Shown piece by piece: positions 53,811-61,948 of a stretch of 64,000 nucleotides of DNA. Made by a program: the position numbers and the translations under genes. Every line of letters starts with the position of its first letter. Positions within the stretch are counted from its first letter, which is position 1. Below the pieces are notes generated by a model that had not been told where the DNA came from, did not search any database, and saw only the letters and a program-made list of their open reading frames with translations. The DNA comes from Afipia sp. GAS231 (GTDB taxonomy: Bacteria; Pseudomonadota; Alphaproteobacteria; Rhizobiales; Xanthobacteraceae): assembly GCF_900103365.1 (NCBI RefSeq), contig NZ_LT629703.1, positions 992,001 through 1,056,000 on the forward strand. The letters run 5' to 3'.

Positions 53811-54284
53811 TCATTCACTCGCGCGAACGAGCTCGGCAATGCGACCGTCGGCGCGGCGGAGACGCCGGCAAAGCTCGCGGTTGATATTCTGCATCACCAT
53901 CACGTAGGCGTGAATGTCGGCCTTGTAGCAACTGTAGAGATTTTGCGCCGTGAGCTCGTACAGCACGGTCGGGCTCTCCGCGACGACGGTGGCCGACCGG
54001 TTCTGCATTTCGATCAAGGTCATTTCGCCGAAAAAATCACCCGGCGCGAGACCCGTCATACGAATGACGCGCCCCGAATACCCGAGCTGGCTCACCACGA
54101 GTTCGCCGGAGTGAACAATGAACATCGAGCGCCCCGGTTCGCCTTCCGCGACCACGGTGGCGCCGGCGTCGAAGCGGCGCTCGATCAGCATGGAGATCAG
54201 GAAATCGAGGCCTGCGACCGAGAGGGCACCGAAAAACGGTGTGGCGAGCAAGAACGCTTTCAAATCGGGCGAGCTGACAGCCAT
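53811..54284 (-). CDS. Cyclic-nucleotide-binding domain protein without a DNA-binding domain
   Basis: The 157-residue protein consists of a cNMP-binding barrel: FLLATPFFGALSVAGLDFLI near 10, IERRFDAGATVVAEGEPGRS near 35, GLAPGDFFGEMTLIEMQNRS near 78 (phosphate-binding cassette region, with Glu and an Arg-bearing NRSATVVAES) and a helical C-terminus. The helix-turn-helix of Crp is missing, so it may signal through protein contact. The frame extends 12 codons upstream, but MAVSSPDL at 54284 is the natural start. A membrane adenylate cyclase is encoded 7 kb away. Confidence 0.82.
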   Translation of the reverse strand: MAVSSPDLKAFLLATPFFGALSVAGLDFLISMLIERRFDAGATVVAEGEPGRSMFIVHSGELVVSQLGYSGRVIRMTGLAPGDFFGEMTLIEMQNRSATVVAESPTVLYELTAQNLYSCYKADIHAYVMVMQNINRELCRRLRRADGRIAELVRASE

Positions 54285-54340
54285 CCACCTAATATACTTC
54301 GGCCGTGGCAAGCGGGCCAAGCCCGACGGAACCCATCTAC

Positions 54341-54354
54341 CACGAATATTCGTG
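54341..54354. promoter_or_regulatory. 14-base perfect palindrome upstream of the cNMP-binding protein gene
   Basis: CACGAATATTCGTG, 57 bases before the minus-strand start at 54284, is the size and position of an operator. No regulator is assigned. Confidence 0.4.
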
Positions 54355-54405
54355 CGCGGGTGTCAACCTGCCAGGCCGCCCGGCGGCATCAGGACCACAA
54401 GCCAC

Positions 54406-54430
54406 AAAAAAAAGCCCGGACGCGCTGGGC
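54406..54430 (-). terminator. Terminator of the Gly-rich protein gene
   Basis: On the minus strand GCCC (54430-54427) and GGGC (54417-54414) form a short stem with partial inner pairing, followed by eight T residues. It lies 38 bases after the stop of the Gly-rich gene. Confidence 0.55.
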
Positions 54431-54467
54431 GGCCGGGGAGTTGCGGTATCAAGGCCGTTTTTGATCA

Positions 54468-54770
54468 TTAGCAGATGGTGACGATGCGGCCGCTGGGCGT
54501 GACGGCCGACCGGCATGCGCTGCTGTAGATCCCGGCAGAGATCAGGTCGAGACCGAGACCAAGGCCAAGGCCGCTGCCGAAGTGACGTCCGCCGAATCCA
54601 CCGCCGAAGTGACGTCCGCCAAATCCGCCACCGGCGAAGTGATGACCGCCAAATCCGCCTCCCCGGCCAAAGCCGCCGCCAAACGCTCTTGCGGAAGCCT
54701 CGGTCGGAACCAGCGCCATCGCACTCAGCGACGCCGCAGCGACAAGTCCAATGACAATTTTGCGCAACAT
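54468..54770 (-). CDS. Small exported Gly/Phe/His-rich protein
   Basis: The 100-residue product has a signal peptide (MLRKIVIGLVAAASLSAMAL, cleavage near EASA) and a Gly-rich region with repeats of GGxFGGRHF type (about residues 30-68), then a short end with two cysteines (YSSACRSAV and IVTIC). The family is not identified. Such proteins are often surface or stress proteins. GGAGGAG lies ten bases before the ATG. A likely terminator follows it. Confidence 0.7.
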   Translation of the reverse strand: MLRKIVIGLVAAASLSAMALVPTEASARAFGGGFGRGGGFGGHHFAGGGFGGRHFGGGFGGRHFGSGLGLGLGLDLISAGIYSSACRSAVTPSGRIVTIC

Positions 54771-55035
54771 TTGATTCTACTCCTCCGTTGATGCGCCGCC
54801 GCTTCCAGCATTGGCGCGGGTTCAGGTCTCCCGCTCCGCCGGGGTGTCCGTCGAAGCCGGTTTGGCCGATGTCGGCCATCTCCAGGGACGGACGCGCCAG
54901 GCTTTTTTCACCTGTCAGCTTTGGATTTTTGGTGGGGGTCTTGCCCGCCGCGGCCGAGCTAACGCGCTCGGCGCCGTGCCTGGCGCAAGATGGTCAAGAT
55001 CGTAGCCTCAACCAATACGGCATTCGATCCACCCG
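54771..55035. other. Intergenic region with no recognisable gene
   Basis: About 265 bases between two minus-strand genes. A 9-base inverted pair, GCGCCAGGC at 54894-54902 and GCCTGGCGC at 54978-54986, is the only structure seen. It must contain the promoter of the Gly-rich gene, but I cannot place it. Confidence 0.35.
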
Positions 55036-55446
55036 CTAGCTGTGAAACTTCAACCCGTCGATGATCTTGTCGATCACCTTGCGCTCGGCGCGCATCGCGA
55101 GCCCGACCAGGTTGAGTTCGGCGCGGATCACGGCCTTGACCACCTCGCGGTTGGCGGCGTCATGCGTGGTCTTGAACATGTCTTCGGTATAGACCGCCGG
55201 CGTGACATTGCGGGCCAGCGCGCGTTCCAGCGCGCGCGACAGCGCCGGACGATCGGCGCCGTAGATCAGGATCGGCTGGCCGATCAGCGGCAGGTATTTT
55301 GTGCCGGAGCCGTCGCCATAGGGTTCGCCGACGCATTCCGGAAACGCCGCGGCAATGCCGCCGGCCAGGAACGAAGCCACGTTGAGCTTCTGCCACGGTT
55401 CGAGATCGGTCCGGATCACGACCGCGATCTTGGTGTCGAATTGCAT
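55036..55446 (-). CDS. DUF2000 family protein
   Basis: The 136-residue protein matches DUF2000: FDTKIAVVIRTDLEPWQKLN at the start, VASFLAGGIAAAFPECVGEP near 24, YLPLIGQPILIYGADRPAL near 53, and RNVTPAVYTEDMFKTTHDAA near 87. The fold is that of peptidyl-tRNA hydrolase II-like proteins, but no function is known. GGGAG precedes ATG 55446. The frame upstream to 55569 is translation of a repeat. Confidence 0.85.
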   Translation of the reverse strand: MQFDTKIAVVIRTDLEPWQKLNVASFLAGGIAAAFPECVGEPYGDGSGTKYLPLIGQPILIYGADRPALSRALERALARNVTPAVYTEDMFKTTHDAANREVVKAVIRAELNLVGLAMRAERKVIDKIIDGLKFHS

Positions 55447-55467
55447 GATTTCTCCCGATGTACCGAC

Positions 55468-55562
55468 GTCATTCCGGGGCGATGCGAAGCATCGAACCCG
55501 GAATCTCGAGCTGACAATCTCGAACTTCCAGGTTCGCGTCTTCGACGCGCCCCGGAATGACG
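55468..55562. repeat. Intergenic palindromic repeat, family B
   Basis: The arms GTCATTCCGGGGCGATGCGA and TCGACGCGCCCCGGAATGAC enclose AACCCGGAATCTCGA / TCGAACTTCCAGGTT. It lies between divergent genes. Confidence 0.86.
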
Positions 55563-55686
55563 ATAGCAAAAATCATCCCGCGACACCGGCGATATCCGAT
55601 TGCCGACCAGAACGTCACTTCCCTCCGCTGTTGCGCGTCCGCTTACGATCGCGATACTCTGCCTTGGGCAGGCAGAGACTTCAAAG

Positions 55687-56655
55687 ATGTCAGGCAAGAA
55701 TTGGGACCGGGTGCCGATCGACGCCCAGAGCGTCGATGCGCCGCTGTCGACGGCGGCGGTTTTTCTGGTGGTCACGGTGGCAAGCGAACCGGCTGCGCTC
55801 GCGAAGGCCGCGTCTGTCCTCGGCGACCTCGATGATCTCGTCAAGACGGTCGGATTTCGCGATCTTAACGGCCGCCTGTCGTGCATCGCCGGAATCGGCC
55901 GCGATCTCTGGGATCGCCTCGATTCAAAAAGCCGGCCGAAGGAGCTGAAACCGTTTGCGCCGATCAAGGGACCGGTTCATGCGGCACCATCGACGCCGGG
56001 CGACCTGCTCTTCCATATCCGGTCCGAACGACCCGACATGTGTTTCGAGTTCGAACGGATCCTGCTCGACAACCTCGGCGCCGCGGTGACGGTGGTCGAC
56101 GAGGTTTCGGGCTTCCGGTATTTCGATGCCCGCGATCTCCTCGGCTTTGTCGACGGCACCGCCAATCCGACCGGCCTCGACCTGCCGGCCTCGTCGCTGG
56201 TCGGTGATGAAGACGCCGACTTCGCCGGCGGCAGCTATGTCGTCGTCCAGAAATATCTGCACGACCTCAACGCCTGGGGAAAAACCCCGACGCATCTGCA
56301 GGAGGAGATCATCGGCCGCACCAAGATTGATAATATCGAAATCGACGACGACGACGCGCCGCGCAAATCGCACAAGTCGCTGAACACCATCACCGACGCC
56401 GACGGTAACGAATACGACATCCTGCGCGACAACATGCCGTTCGGCCGGCCGGGACAGCAGGAATTCGGCACCTATTTTATCGGCTATACCCGCTATCTCT
56501 GGGTGATCGAAAAAATGCTGCAGCGGATGTATATCGGCGATCCGCCGGGCGCCTACGACCGCCTGCTCGATTTCTCGACGCCGCATACCGGCACGACGTT
56601 CTTTGCGCCGACCCGCCCGATGCTGCAGGTGATTATGGAAGCGGCGCAGAAGTAG
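55687..56655 (+). CDS. DyP-type heme peroxidase
   Basis: The 322-residue protein is a dye-decolourising peroxidase: LVVTVASEPAALAKAASVLG near 30, the GFVDGTANPTG motif (residues about 154-164) with the distal catalytic Asp, ADFAGGSYVVVQKYLHDL near 177, and DILRDNMPFGRPGQQEFGTY near 240 with the distal Arg region. A His in the C-terminal half should be the heme ligand. Shorter family members of this type (YfeX/P-class) act in the cytoplasm. No encapsulin gene is adjacent. ATG 55687 is used; the frame upstream is a shadow. Confidence 0.9.
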   Translation: MSGKNWDRVPIDAQSVDAPLSTAAVFLVVTVASEPAALAKAASVLGDLDDLVKTVGFRDLNGRLSCIAGIGRDLWDRLDSKSRPKELKPFAPIKGPVHAAPSTPGDLLFHIRSERPDMCFEFERILLDNLGAAVTVVDEVSGFRYFDARDLLGFVDGTANPTGLDLPASSLVGDEDADFAGGSYVVVQKYLHDLNAWGKTPTHLQEEIIGRTKIDNIEIDDDDAPRKSHKSLNTITDADGNEYDILRDNMPFGRPGQQEFGTYFIGYTRYLWVIEKMLQRMYIGDPPGAYDRLLDFSTPHTGTTFFAPTRPMLQVIMEAAQK

Positions 56656-56656
56656 T

Positions 56657-57049
56657 TCAGCCCTTGGCGTCGCAGGCCCAGGCGCGGATCACGCATTCCT
56701 TGCCGCCGAATTCGTAGCACTTCTTGGTGGCGGCGTTGAGCGAGCTCGAGATCTTCGGCTTCACGGCATAACCGTGGGGTCCGCAAGGGTTAGCCATGTC
56801 GACCGCCAATGCAGCGCAGGCGCGCTTCATGGTCACGGCCGTGCAGTCGCCCTTGCATTGTTTGAGCGCGGCGGCGCGCGCCGGCGCCTCGGCGGCATAG
56901 TCATAGGCCTGGCCATAGGCACCGCATTTGCCGACCGCCAACGCGCCCGCTGCCCAGGTTTCGGTGATGAAACGCGATGCACCCAGCAATACGGTCAGCG
57001 CCAGAATGAACAACGCACGGCGTTGCGCGGCGACAGTCGAAATAATCAA
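56657..57049 (-). CDS. Small exported Cys-rich protein (DUF4189-like)
   Basis: The 130-residue product begins with a signal peptide (RRALFILALTVLLGASRF) and has a Cys-rich mature region resembling DUF4189: ALAVGKCGAYGQAYDYAAEA, ALKQCKGDCTAV, KRACAALAVD, KKCYEFGGKECVIRAWACDA. The eight cysteines suggest disulfides. The function is unknown. It converges on the peroxidase gene with only one base between them. Confidence 0.78.
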   Translation of the reverse strand: MIISTVAAQRRALFILALTVLLGASRFITETWAAGALAVGKCGAYGQAYDYAAEAPARAAALKQCKGDCTAVTMKRACAALAVDMANPCGPHGYAVKPKISSSLNAATKKCYEFGGKECVIRAWACDAKG

Positions 57050-57142
57050 AATCCCCTCCCCCGAGGCGGCCCGGCCGGAATCTAGCCCGTGGGGAGTTTC
57101 AACTTGGTGAACGGAGGGTTGAAAAAGGGGCTGACGGAAGCT

Positions 57143-57233
57143 CGTAGAGTGGGCAGAGGCATCCTTGAGCCGTGCCCACCAACCCGGCCCGCGTGAGAAA
57201 TGGTGGGCACGCTTGCGCTTTGCCCACCCTACG
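57143..57233. repeat. Intergenic palindromic repeat, family D
   Basis: CGTAGAGTGGGCAGAGGCATC and GCGCTTTGCCCACCCTACG lie around CGTGCCCACCA / TGGTGGGCACGC. Fourth family D copy. Confidence 0.87.
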
Positions 57234-57252
57234 AACTGCGAGCTATTGTGCC

Positions 57253-57570
57253 CTACGCAGCAAGGGAATCGACTTGGCGCCGAAGCGCCGCGAAGGCGTC
57301 CCTGATGGCGACTTGAGCATGTTCATGCCGCGCGTCATTTGAGCCTGACTGGTTCACGACGATGTTTTCGTGCGGCGGAAGCGTCAACCAGATGTGGACC
57401 TCAAACCCGATACCGTGGCGATGCTTGTGGCTGGGTGCTATCACCTTGACGCGGCAACCGGTAATTCGCTGGTTATGGGTTTCCAGCCGCTCGATCTCGC
57501 TCAATATCTGGGATCGAGCAGCGTCCGATGATTCTGAACCTTCGAAGGTGATCTCTGGCGCGATTTGCAT
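57253..57570 (-). CDS. HPF/RaiA-type ribosome-associated protein
   Basis: The 105-residue protein has the short hibernation-factor fold: PEITFEGSESSDAARSQILS at the N-terminus, ERLETHNQRITGCRVKVIAP near 27, HGIGFEVHIWLTLPPHENIV near 52 and HEHAQVAIRDAFAALRRQVD near 83. Short HPF-like proteins bind the 30S decoding centre in stationary phase. It lacks the C-terminal domain of long HPF. Whether it dimerises ribosomes or works in another stress process cannot be told here. Confidence 0.82.
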   Translation of the reverse strand: MQIAPEITFEGSESSDAARSQILSEIERLETHNQRITGCRVKVIAPSHKHRHGIGFEVHIWLTLPPHENIVVNQSGSNDARHEHAQVAIRDAFAALRRQVDSLAA

Positions 57571-57656
57571 TTGGCCCTTTCCAGCGGTTGGGTCGGCGTC
57601 CTATGGCAATCCAGGCCACGCTGAATGGTTGCATCCCCAACGTCAGGAAGCCGGTT

Positions 57657-57869
57657 TCAGTGCGTCTGCGCCAGCTTTATCGTGGAGATCGGCCACTTGC
57701 CGTCGTGGCCCCTGATTGAAATTCGCAGGCCATGCAATTCATCAAGCCAAACCGTTTCGACCGTCCCTGCCTTCCCATCGGTAAGGATCACGGCCTTGCC
57801 GACAAGTTCGGCCTGGACCTGCTCGAACTCGCCGAGGATCGTGGTCGCGCGGACCATCACAGTTGGCAT
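57657..57869 (-). CDS. Small beta-rich hypothetical protein
   Basis: The 70-residue protein (MPTVMVRATTILGEFEQVQA, then ELVGKAVILTDGKAGTVETV and WLDELHGLRISIRGHDGKWP) has the pattern of a PRC-barrel-like fold, which would be a small ligand- or protein-binding module. It is not identified further. An ATG 27 codons upstream (57950) extends it without similarity. GGGG about ten bases upstream is the only ribosome-binding hint. Confidence 0.55.
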   Translation of the reverse strand: MPTVMVRATTILGEFEQVQAELVGKAVILTDGKAGTVETVWLDELHGLRISIRGHDGKWPISTIKLAQTH

Positions 57870-57975
57870 CTGACAACCCCGGATTGAGACGTTTAGCGAA
57901 AGCGCTGTCTGCATCTCAATGACGCGGAAGTCGTGGCCGCCGCGCGGCAAATAGGTGTTCCGGCGGAACCCCGCT

Positions 57976-59580
57976 TTACCCCCGCCGTGCTGCTTCCAGC
58001 GCCTGCGGGGTGTCGATGTCGAGAAACGCGCTGACGCCCTCGACCGCGACTTCAGCCACGGCTTCGGCGTGCTTGGCGATCAAATGACGGGCGCCGACGT
58101 CGCCGTCGAGCGTCATCAATTCGCGGAAGAAACGCCGCGACCACAGCACCGGATTACCACGACGGCCGTCGCTGACCGGCACCACGATCAACTGGCCGCG
58201 GTCGGGCGCAAAGCTCTCGATCAGGTGGTCGATCAGTTTGCTATCGATCAGCGGCATGTCGCCGAGGCACACGATGGCACCGTCGGCCTTGTCCGATACC
58301 GCCGCGATCCCTGCTTTCACGGAAGACGCAAGCCCGCCGGCGAAATCCGGGTTGCGGATGAATCTGACCTGGAGGCCGGCCAGGGCCTGCTCGACCAGGT
58401 CGGCCTGATGGCCGGTGACCACGATCACCTCCGATGCCTTCGAGGCCAGCGCCTGTTCGGCGACGGTCCGCACCAGTTTCTTGCCGTCGAGTTCGGCGAG
58501 CAGCTTGTTGGGTCCGCCCATCCGCGTCGAGCGGCCGGCGGCCAGCACGATCGCGGCGACGTTGCGGTTGGCCTCGATCTCGGCAACGGTGCGCGGCTGC
58601 GGCCGGGTGACGATTTCCATCAAGAGACCGCCGACGCCCATGCCGGTGAGTTCGGCGCGCGTGACCTTGAGGCCGGCGAGCAGGCGCATCAGCACCCAGT
58701 CAAAACCGTTTTCCACCGGAGAGCGCGCGCAGCCCGGGGCGCCCAGCACCGGCACGCCACCGGCGCTGCCGATCAGCAAGAGATTGCCGGGATCGACCGG
58801 CATACCAAAGTGCTCGATCGTGCCGCCGATTTCGGTGATTGCGGCAGGGATCACGTCGCGGCGGTCGGCAATCGCCGACGCACCGAAGACGATCACCAGT
58901 TCGGCGCCAAGGTCGAGCAGTTCCTTGATCGAAGCAGCCAGCACAGTCTCGTCATGCGGCACGCGGCGTTCGGCAATGATGGTGGCGCTGGCCGGCGCCA
59001 GCCGTTCCGCGGTGACGCGCAGCGTTTTTTCGATCACCTTCGGCGCCAGCCCCGGCAGCAAAGTCGAGACCACGCCGACACGCTTGATGGTGTAAGGCGC
59101 GATCCTCAGAGCGCCCTTGCCTGCCACCGCCACGGCCGCATCGCGCAAGGTGGCTTCGACGCCGAACGGAATCAGCTTCACGGTCGCGATCATCTCGCCT
59201 TCGACTACCGGCTTGTAGGCGGCAAGCGTCGCAAACGTGATGGCCTCGTCGACGCCGTTGATGCGGTCGACCGCAGCGCGGTCCACCACCAGCACGCCGG
59301 CTTTCGCCGCGAACAGATTGGCGCGGCCGGTAAAGGCGCGCTCGACATTGACGCCTTCGCCCGCCACCGCCTGCGCGATGCCGGCCGCGGCAACGTCTTC
59401 GGAGACGTCGCCCTCCTCCAGCCGCACCACGACGATTTCCGCAACACCGGCCTTGGTGAGCGCCTCGACTTCGGCGGGCCCGATCGTGGTGCCTTTTTTC
59501 AGCACCAGCGCACCCTGGCGCAGGGTGTGCACGGTGACGCCGCCAATCGCGTCGGCCGGACTGGCGGGACCGAATTTCAT
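57976..59580 (-). CDS. Molybdopterin-binding domain fused to a MobA-like nucleotidyltransferase
   Basis: The 534-residue protein has an N-terminal MoeA/MogA-like molybdopterin-binding half (VIVFGASAIADRRDVIPAAI near 235 and a GAPGCARSP loop near 282) and a C-terminal NTP-transferase half (AAIVLAAGRSTRMGGPNKLL near 343, VVTGHQADLVEQAL near 395, VCLGDMPLIDSKL near 437). MobA-like enzymes of this type (MocA/CoxI-like) add CMP or GMP to molybdopterin for hydroxylases. Its start overlaps the XdhC stop by ATGA, and it is last gene of the cox-type operon. Confidence 0.9.
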   Translation of the reverse strand: MKFGPASPADAIGGVTVHTLRQGALVLKKGTTIGPAEVEALTKAGVAEIVVVRLEEGDVSEDVAAAGIAQAVAGEGVNVERAFTGRANLFAAKAGVLVVDRAAVDRINGVDEAITFATLAAYKPVVEGEMIATVKLIPFGVEATLRDAAVAVAGKGALRIAPYTIKRVGVVSTLLPGLAPKVIEKTLRVTAERLAPASATIIAERRVPHDETVLAASIKELLDLGAELVIVFGASAIADRRDVIPAAITEIGGTIEHFGMPVDPGNLLLIGSAGGVPVLGAPGCARSPVENGFDWVLMRLLAGLKVTRAELTGMGVGGLLMEIVTRPQPRTVAEIEANRNVAAIVLAAGRSTRMGGPNKLLAELDGKKLVRTVAEQALASKASEVIVVTGHQADLVEQALAGLQVRFIRNPDFAGGLASSVKAGIAAVSDKADGAIVCLGDMPLIDSKLIDHLIESFAPDRGQLIVVPVSDGRRGNPVLWSRRFFRELMTLDGDVGARHLIAKHAEAVAEVAVEGVSAFLDIDTPQALEAARRG

Positions 59581-60281
59581 GCCGCTTGTTCTTTCACGTT
59601 TTCTTTTGGCATTCGCAGTTCGGCGGTGATCTCCGCCATGATCGAGACTGCGATCTCCGCCGGCGACACCGCACCGATGTTGAGCCCGATCGGGGCGCGG
59701 ATGCGCGCGATGTCGGCATCGGAGGCGCCTTGCGCCTTCAGCCGCTCGCCGCGCTTGGCATGGGTTTTTCGCGAACCGAGCGCGCCGATATAGAAACAGT
59801 CGCGCGCAAAGGCATGCAGCAGCGCCGGATCGTCGATCTTGGGATCATGCGTGACCGCGACGAAGGCCGTGTAGTGATCGATGTTGAGCGGCGGCAGCGC
59901 GACGTCGGGCCATTCGGCGACCAGCGGCACGTCGGGGAAACGCTCGGGGCTCGCGAACGCCGTGCGCGGATCCACCACCGTGACGTCGTAGTCGAGCGCC
60001 CGCGCCAGCGGCGCCAGCGCCTGACTGATATGGACGGCACCGACGATGACGAGACGCGCGGTCGGCGCGTAGACATTGAGAAACAGCTTTTTGCCGCCAA
60101 CCTCGACGTTGCCGCTCTTGCCCATGCGGAGCTGTTTCGACAATTCAGCGCGCAGCGGATCGGTGGCGATATCCTTGGCTTTCACCAGCCGCTGCTCGCC
60201 ATTGGCGGTATCGGTGACGACGATCACCGGCCGGCGCGCGGCGCGCTCGGCGTTTACTTCCGTGAGGGTCTGGAGTTTCAC
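59577..60281 (-). CDS. coxF: XdhC family protein, Rossmann C-terminal part
   Basis: The 234-residue protein matches the second part of XdhC/CoxF: MLVIVGAVHISQALAPLAR-type motif (YAPTARLVIVGAVHISQ near 70), VTVVDPRTAFASPERFPDVP near 100, AVTHDPKIDDPAL near 141, YIGALGSRKTHAKRGERL near 165, and the conserved PIGLNIGAVSPAEIAVSI near 195. XdhC inserts or protects sulfurated molybdenum cofactor of hydroxylases. It starts with GTG at 60281, overlapping the stop of the other XdhC piece (GTGA), with GGTGAG before it. Usual XdhC is one polypeptide; here it is split into two genes. Confidence 0.87.
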   Translation of the reverse strand: MKLQTLTEVNAERAARRPVIVVTDTANGEQRLVKAKDIATDPLRAELSKQLRMGKSGNVEVGGKKLFLNVYAPTARLVIVGAVHISQALAPLARALDYDVTVVDPRTAFASPERFPDVPLVAEWPDVALPPLNIDHYTAFVAVTHDPKIDDPALLHAFARDCFYIGALGSRKTHAKRGERLKAQGASDADIARIRAPIGLNIGAVSPAEIAVSIMAEITAELRMPKENVKEQAA

Positions 60282-60607
60282 GATTGACTCACCTTCTCGA
60301 CGAAGACGCGGATGGTGCCGCCGCAGGAGAGCCCGACATTCCACGCGGTCTCGTCGGCGACGCCGAATTCGAGCATTTTGGGTTTGCCGCTGGCGATCAC
60401 GTCCAGCGCCTCGGTGACGACGGCGCCTTCGACGCAGCCGCCGGAGACCGACCCCAAAAAGGTGCCGTCATCGTTGATGACGAGGCTGGAGCCGGCCGGA
60501 CGCGGCGCCGAGCCCCAGGTTTCGACCACGGTCGCCAGGGCGACCCCATGACCGGCCTTTTGCCAGGCCTCGGCCGCCTGCAGAATGTCTTCGTCGCGGT
60601 TGAGCAT
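60278..60607 (-). CDS. XdhC family protein, N-terminal XdhC_CoxI domain
   Basis: The 109-residue protein is the XdhC_CoxI domain alone: ILQAAEAWQKAGHGVALATV near 8, VETWGSAPRPAGSSLVIND near 28, GSVSGGCVEGAVVTEALDV near 51, and GLSCGGTIRVFVE near 92. The Cys of SGGCVEG and the Cys of SCGG are conserved positions in the family. It precedes and overlaps the Rossmann-containing partner, so the two presumably form one functional XdhC. Confidence 0.88.
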   Translation of the reverse strand: MLNRDEDILQAAEAWQKAGHGVALATVVETWGSAPRPAGSSLVINDDGTFLGSVSGGCVEGAVVTEALDVIASGKPKMLEFGVADETAWNVGLSCGGTIRVFVEKVSQS

Positions 60608-60619
60608 GGCGGACCTCTC

Positions 60620-61825
60620 TCAGGCTGCGGATCGGATCAGGCTGCGGTGGTGCGGCGGAGGCGGCGCCGACAGCGCCGTGATCAGCTCGCCCATCGAGCT
60701 CAAATTATGTACCGGGCGGAATTCGTCAACGTGCGGAAGCATCATTTTGATGCCCTGTGCCTTGGCCTCGAAGCCGCTGTACCGCAGCAAGGGGTTGAGC
60801 CAGATCAGCCGGCGGCAGGACCGGTGCAGCCGGTCCATCTCGAACGCCAGTTTGTCGTCGGCCTCGCGCTCCAGCCCGTCGGAGATCAAGAGCACGATGG
60901 CGCCCTGCCCGAGGACGCGGCGCCCCCACAGATTGTTGAACGAATGCAGCGAGGTCGCGATCCGGGTGCCCCCGGCCCAGTCCTCGACCGAGGACGAGCA
61001 GCTCGCCAGCGCTTCGTCCGGATCGCGCGCCCGCAACGCCCGCGTCACATTGGTCAGTCTTGTGCCGAACAAAAACACCGAGACCCGCTTGCGGGCATCG
61101 GTGATGGCATGGAGGAAATGCAGGAACAGGCGGGTATATTCGCTCATTGATCCCGAGATATCGAGCAGCGCCACGATCGGCGCCGGCTTGTCGATCCGGC
61201 CGAGTTTGCGGATATCGATGATCTCGCCGCCGGTGCGCAAGGAGCTGCGCAGCGTCCGGCGCATGTCGAGCCGCATCCCCCTGGCATCGGGCTGGTAACG
61301 GCGGGTGCGCAGCTCGGCCTGCGGCAGCCGCATATTGGCGATGGCGCGGGTGACGTCGGCGATCTCCGCCGCACTCATCTGCGCAAAGTCTTTCTTCTGC
61401 AGGATCTCCTTGTCGGAGACCGACAGCCGCAACTCCTGCTGCTGCTCCTGCGCTGTCTCCTCGCGCATCGACGGCTGCGCCAGCGCCTCCTGGACGCGGC
61501 GCGAGGCCGGCGGCGGCTTCTTTTTGGCGTGGTCCGGCAACGGCACCGAATCCAGCATGCTCTTCCACTCTTCGGCGGCGCGGAAGAACAGTGCAAAGGC
61601 TTGTTCGAAAATCAGTGCGTGTTCATGACGCTTGACGAAGATCGCTTCAAGCGTCGTGTAAACGTCGGAACGGTTGCCGATCTCGATCACCTGCAGCGCG
61701 TTCAAGGCATCGATGACAGCCCCAGGCCCGACCGGCAGCCCGGCCGCCCGCAACGCGCGGGCAAAGCCGACCACGTTGTCGGCCATTTGCCCTGTCGGGG
61801 GATTGAGGTGATCGATGGTGGTCAT
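60620..61825 (-). CDS. coxE: VWA domain protein of the CoxE type
   Basis: The 401-residue protein has an N-terminal helical domain (MADNVVGFARALRAAGLPVG near 15), an acidic/Gln-rich linker (near 125) and a C-terminal von Willebrand A domain with the MIDAS DISGSMSEYT near 222, then GGTRIATSL and VLLISDGLERE. CoxE works with the CoxD ATPase in maturing the Mo-Cu site of CO dehydrogenase and its relatives. ATG 61825 is used; the first eight codons of the longer frame come from a repeat. It follows the MoxR-type gene with a repeat in between. Confidence 0.87.
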   Translation of the reverse strand: MTTIDHLNPPTGQMADNVVGFARALRAAGLPVGPGAVIDALNALQVIEIGNRSDVYTTLEAIFVKRHEHALIFEQAFALFFRAAEEWKSMLDSVPLPDHAKKKPPPASRRVQEALAQPSMREETAQEQQQELRLSVSDKEILQKKDFAQMSAAEIADVTRAIANMRLPQAELRTRRYQPDARGMRLDMRRTLRSSLRTGGEIIDIRKLGRIDKPAPIVALLDISGSMSEYTRLFLHFLHAITDARKRVSVFLFGTRLTNVTRALRARDPDEALASCSSSVEDWAGGTRIATSLHSFNNLWGRRVLGQGAIVLLISDGLEREADDKLAFEMDRLHRSCRRLIWLNPLLRYSGFEAKAQGIKMMLPHVDEFRPVHNLSSMGELITALSAPPPPHHRSLIRSAA

Positions 61826-61844
61826 CGGTTCAGGTCTCACTGCC

Positions 61845-61926
61845 GTCATTCCGGGGCGATGCGAAGCATCGAACCCGGAATCTCGAGATTCCGGGTCTGG
61901 TCCCTTCGGACCATCCCGGAATGACG
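61845..61926. repeat. Intergenic palindromic repeat, family B
   Basis: The arms GTCATTCCGGGGCGATGCGA and GGACCATCCCGGAATGACG enclose AACCCGGAATCTCGA / GATTCCGGGTC. It interrupts the coxD-coxE gap inside the operon. Confidence 0.86.
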
Positions 61927-61948
61927 ACTACTTGTTACGACGCGAGAA

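Noticed and set aside
55687..56655. DyP peroxidase as cargo of an encapsulin compartment
   Set aside because: No encapsulin shell gene is adjacent, and no typical C-terminal cargo peptide is seen.
57955..60287. Long plus-strand open frames opposite the cox-type operon (612 and 233 codons)
   Set aside because: They are shadows of high-G+C genes on the other strand. Their residues are rich in His, Arg, Gln and Asp with no domain, whereas the minus-strand frames show complete motifs.
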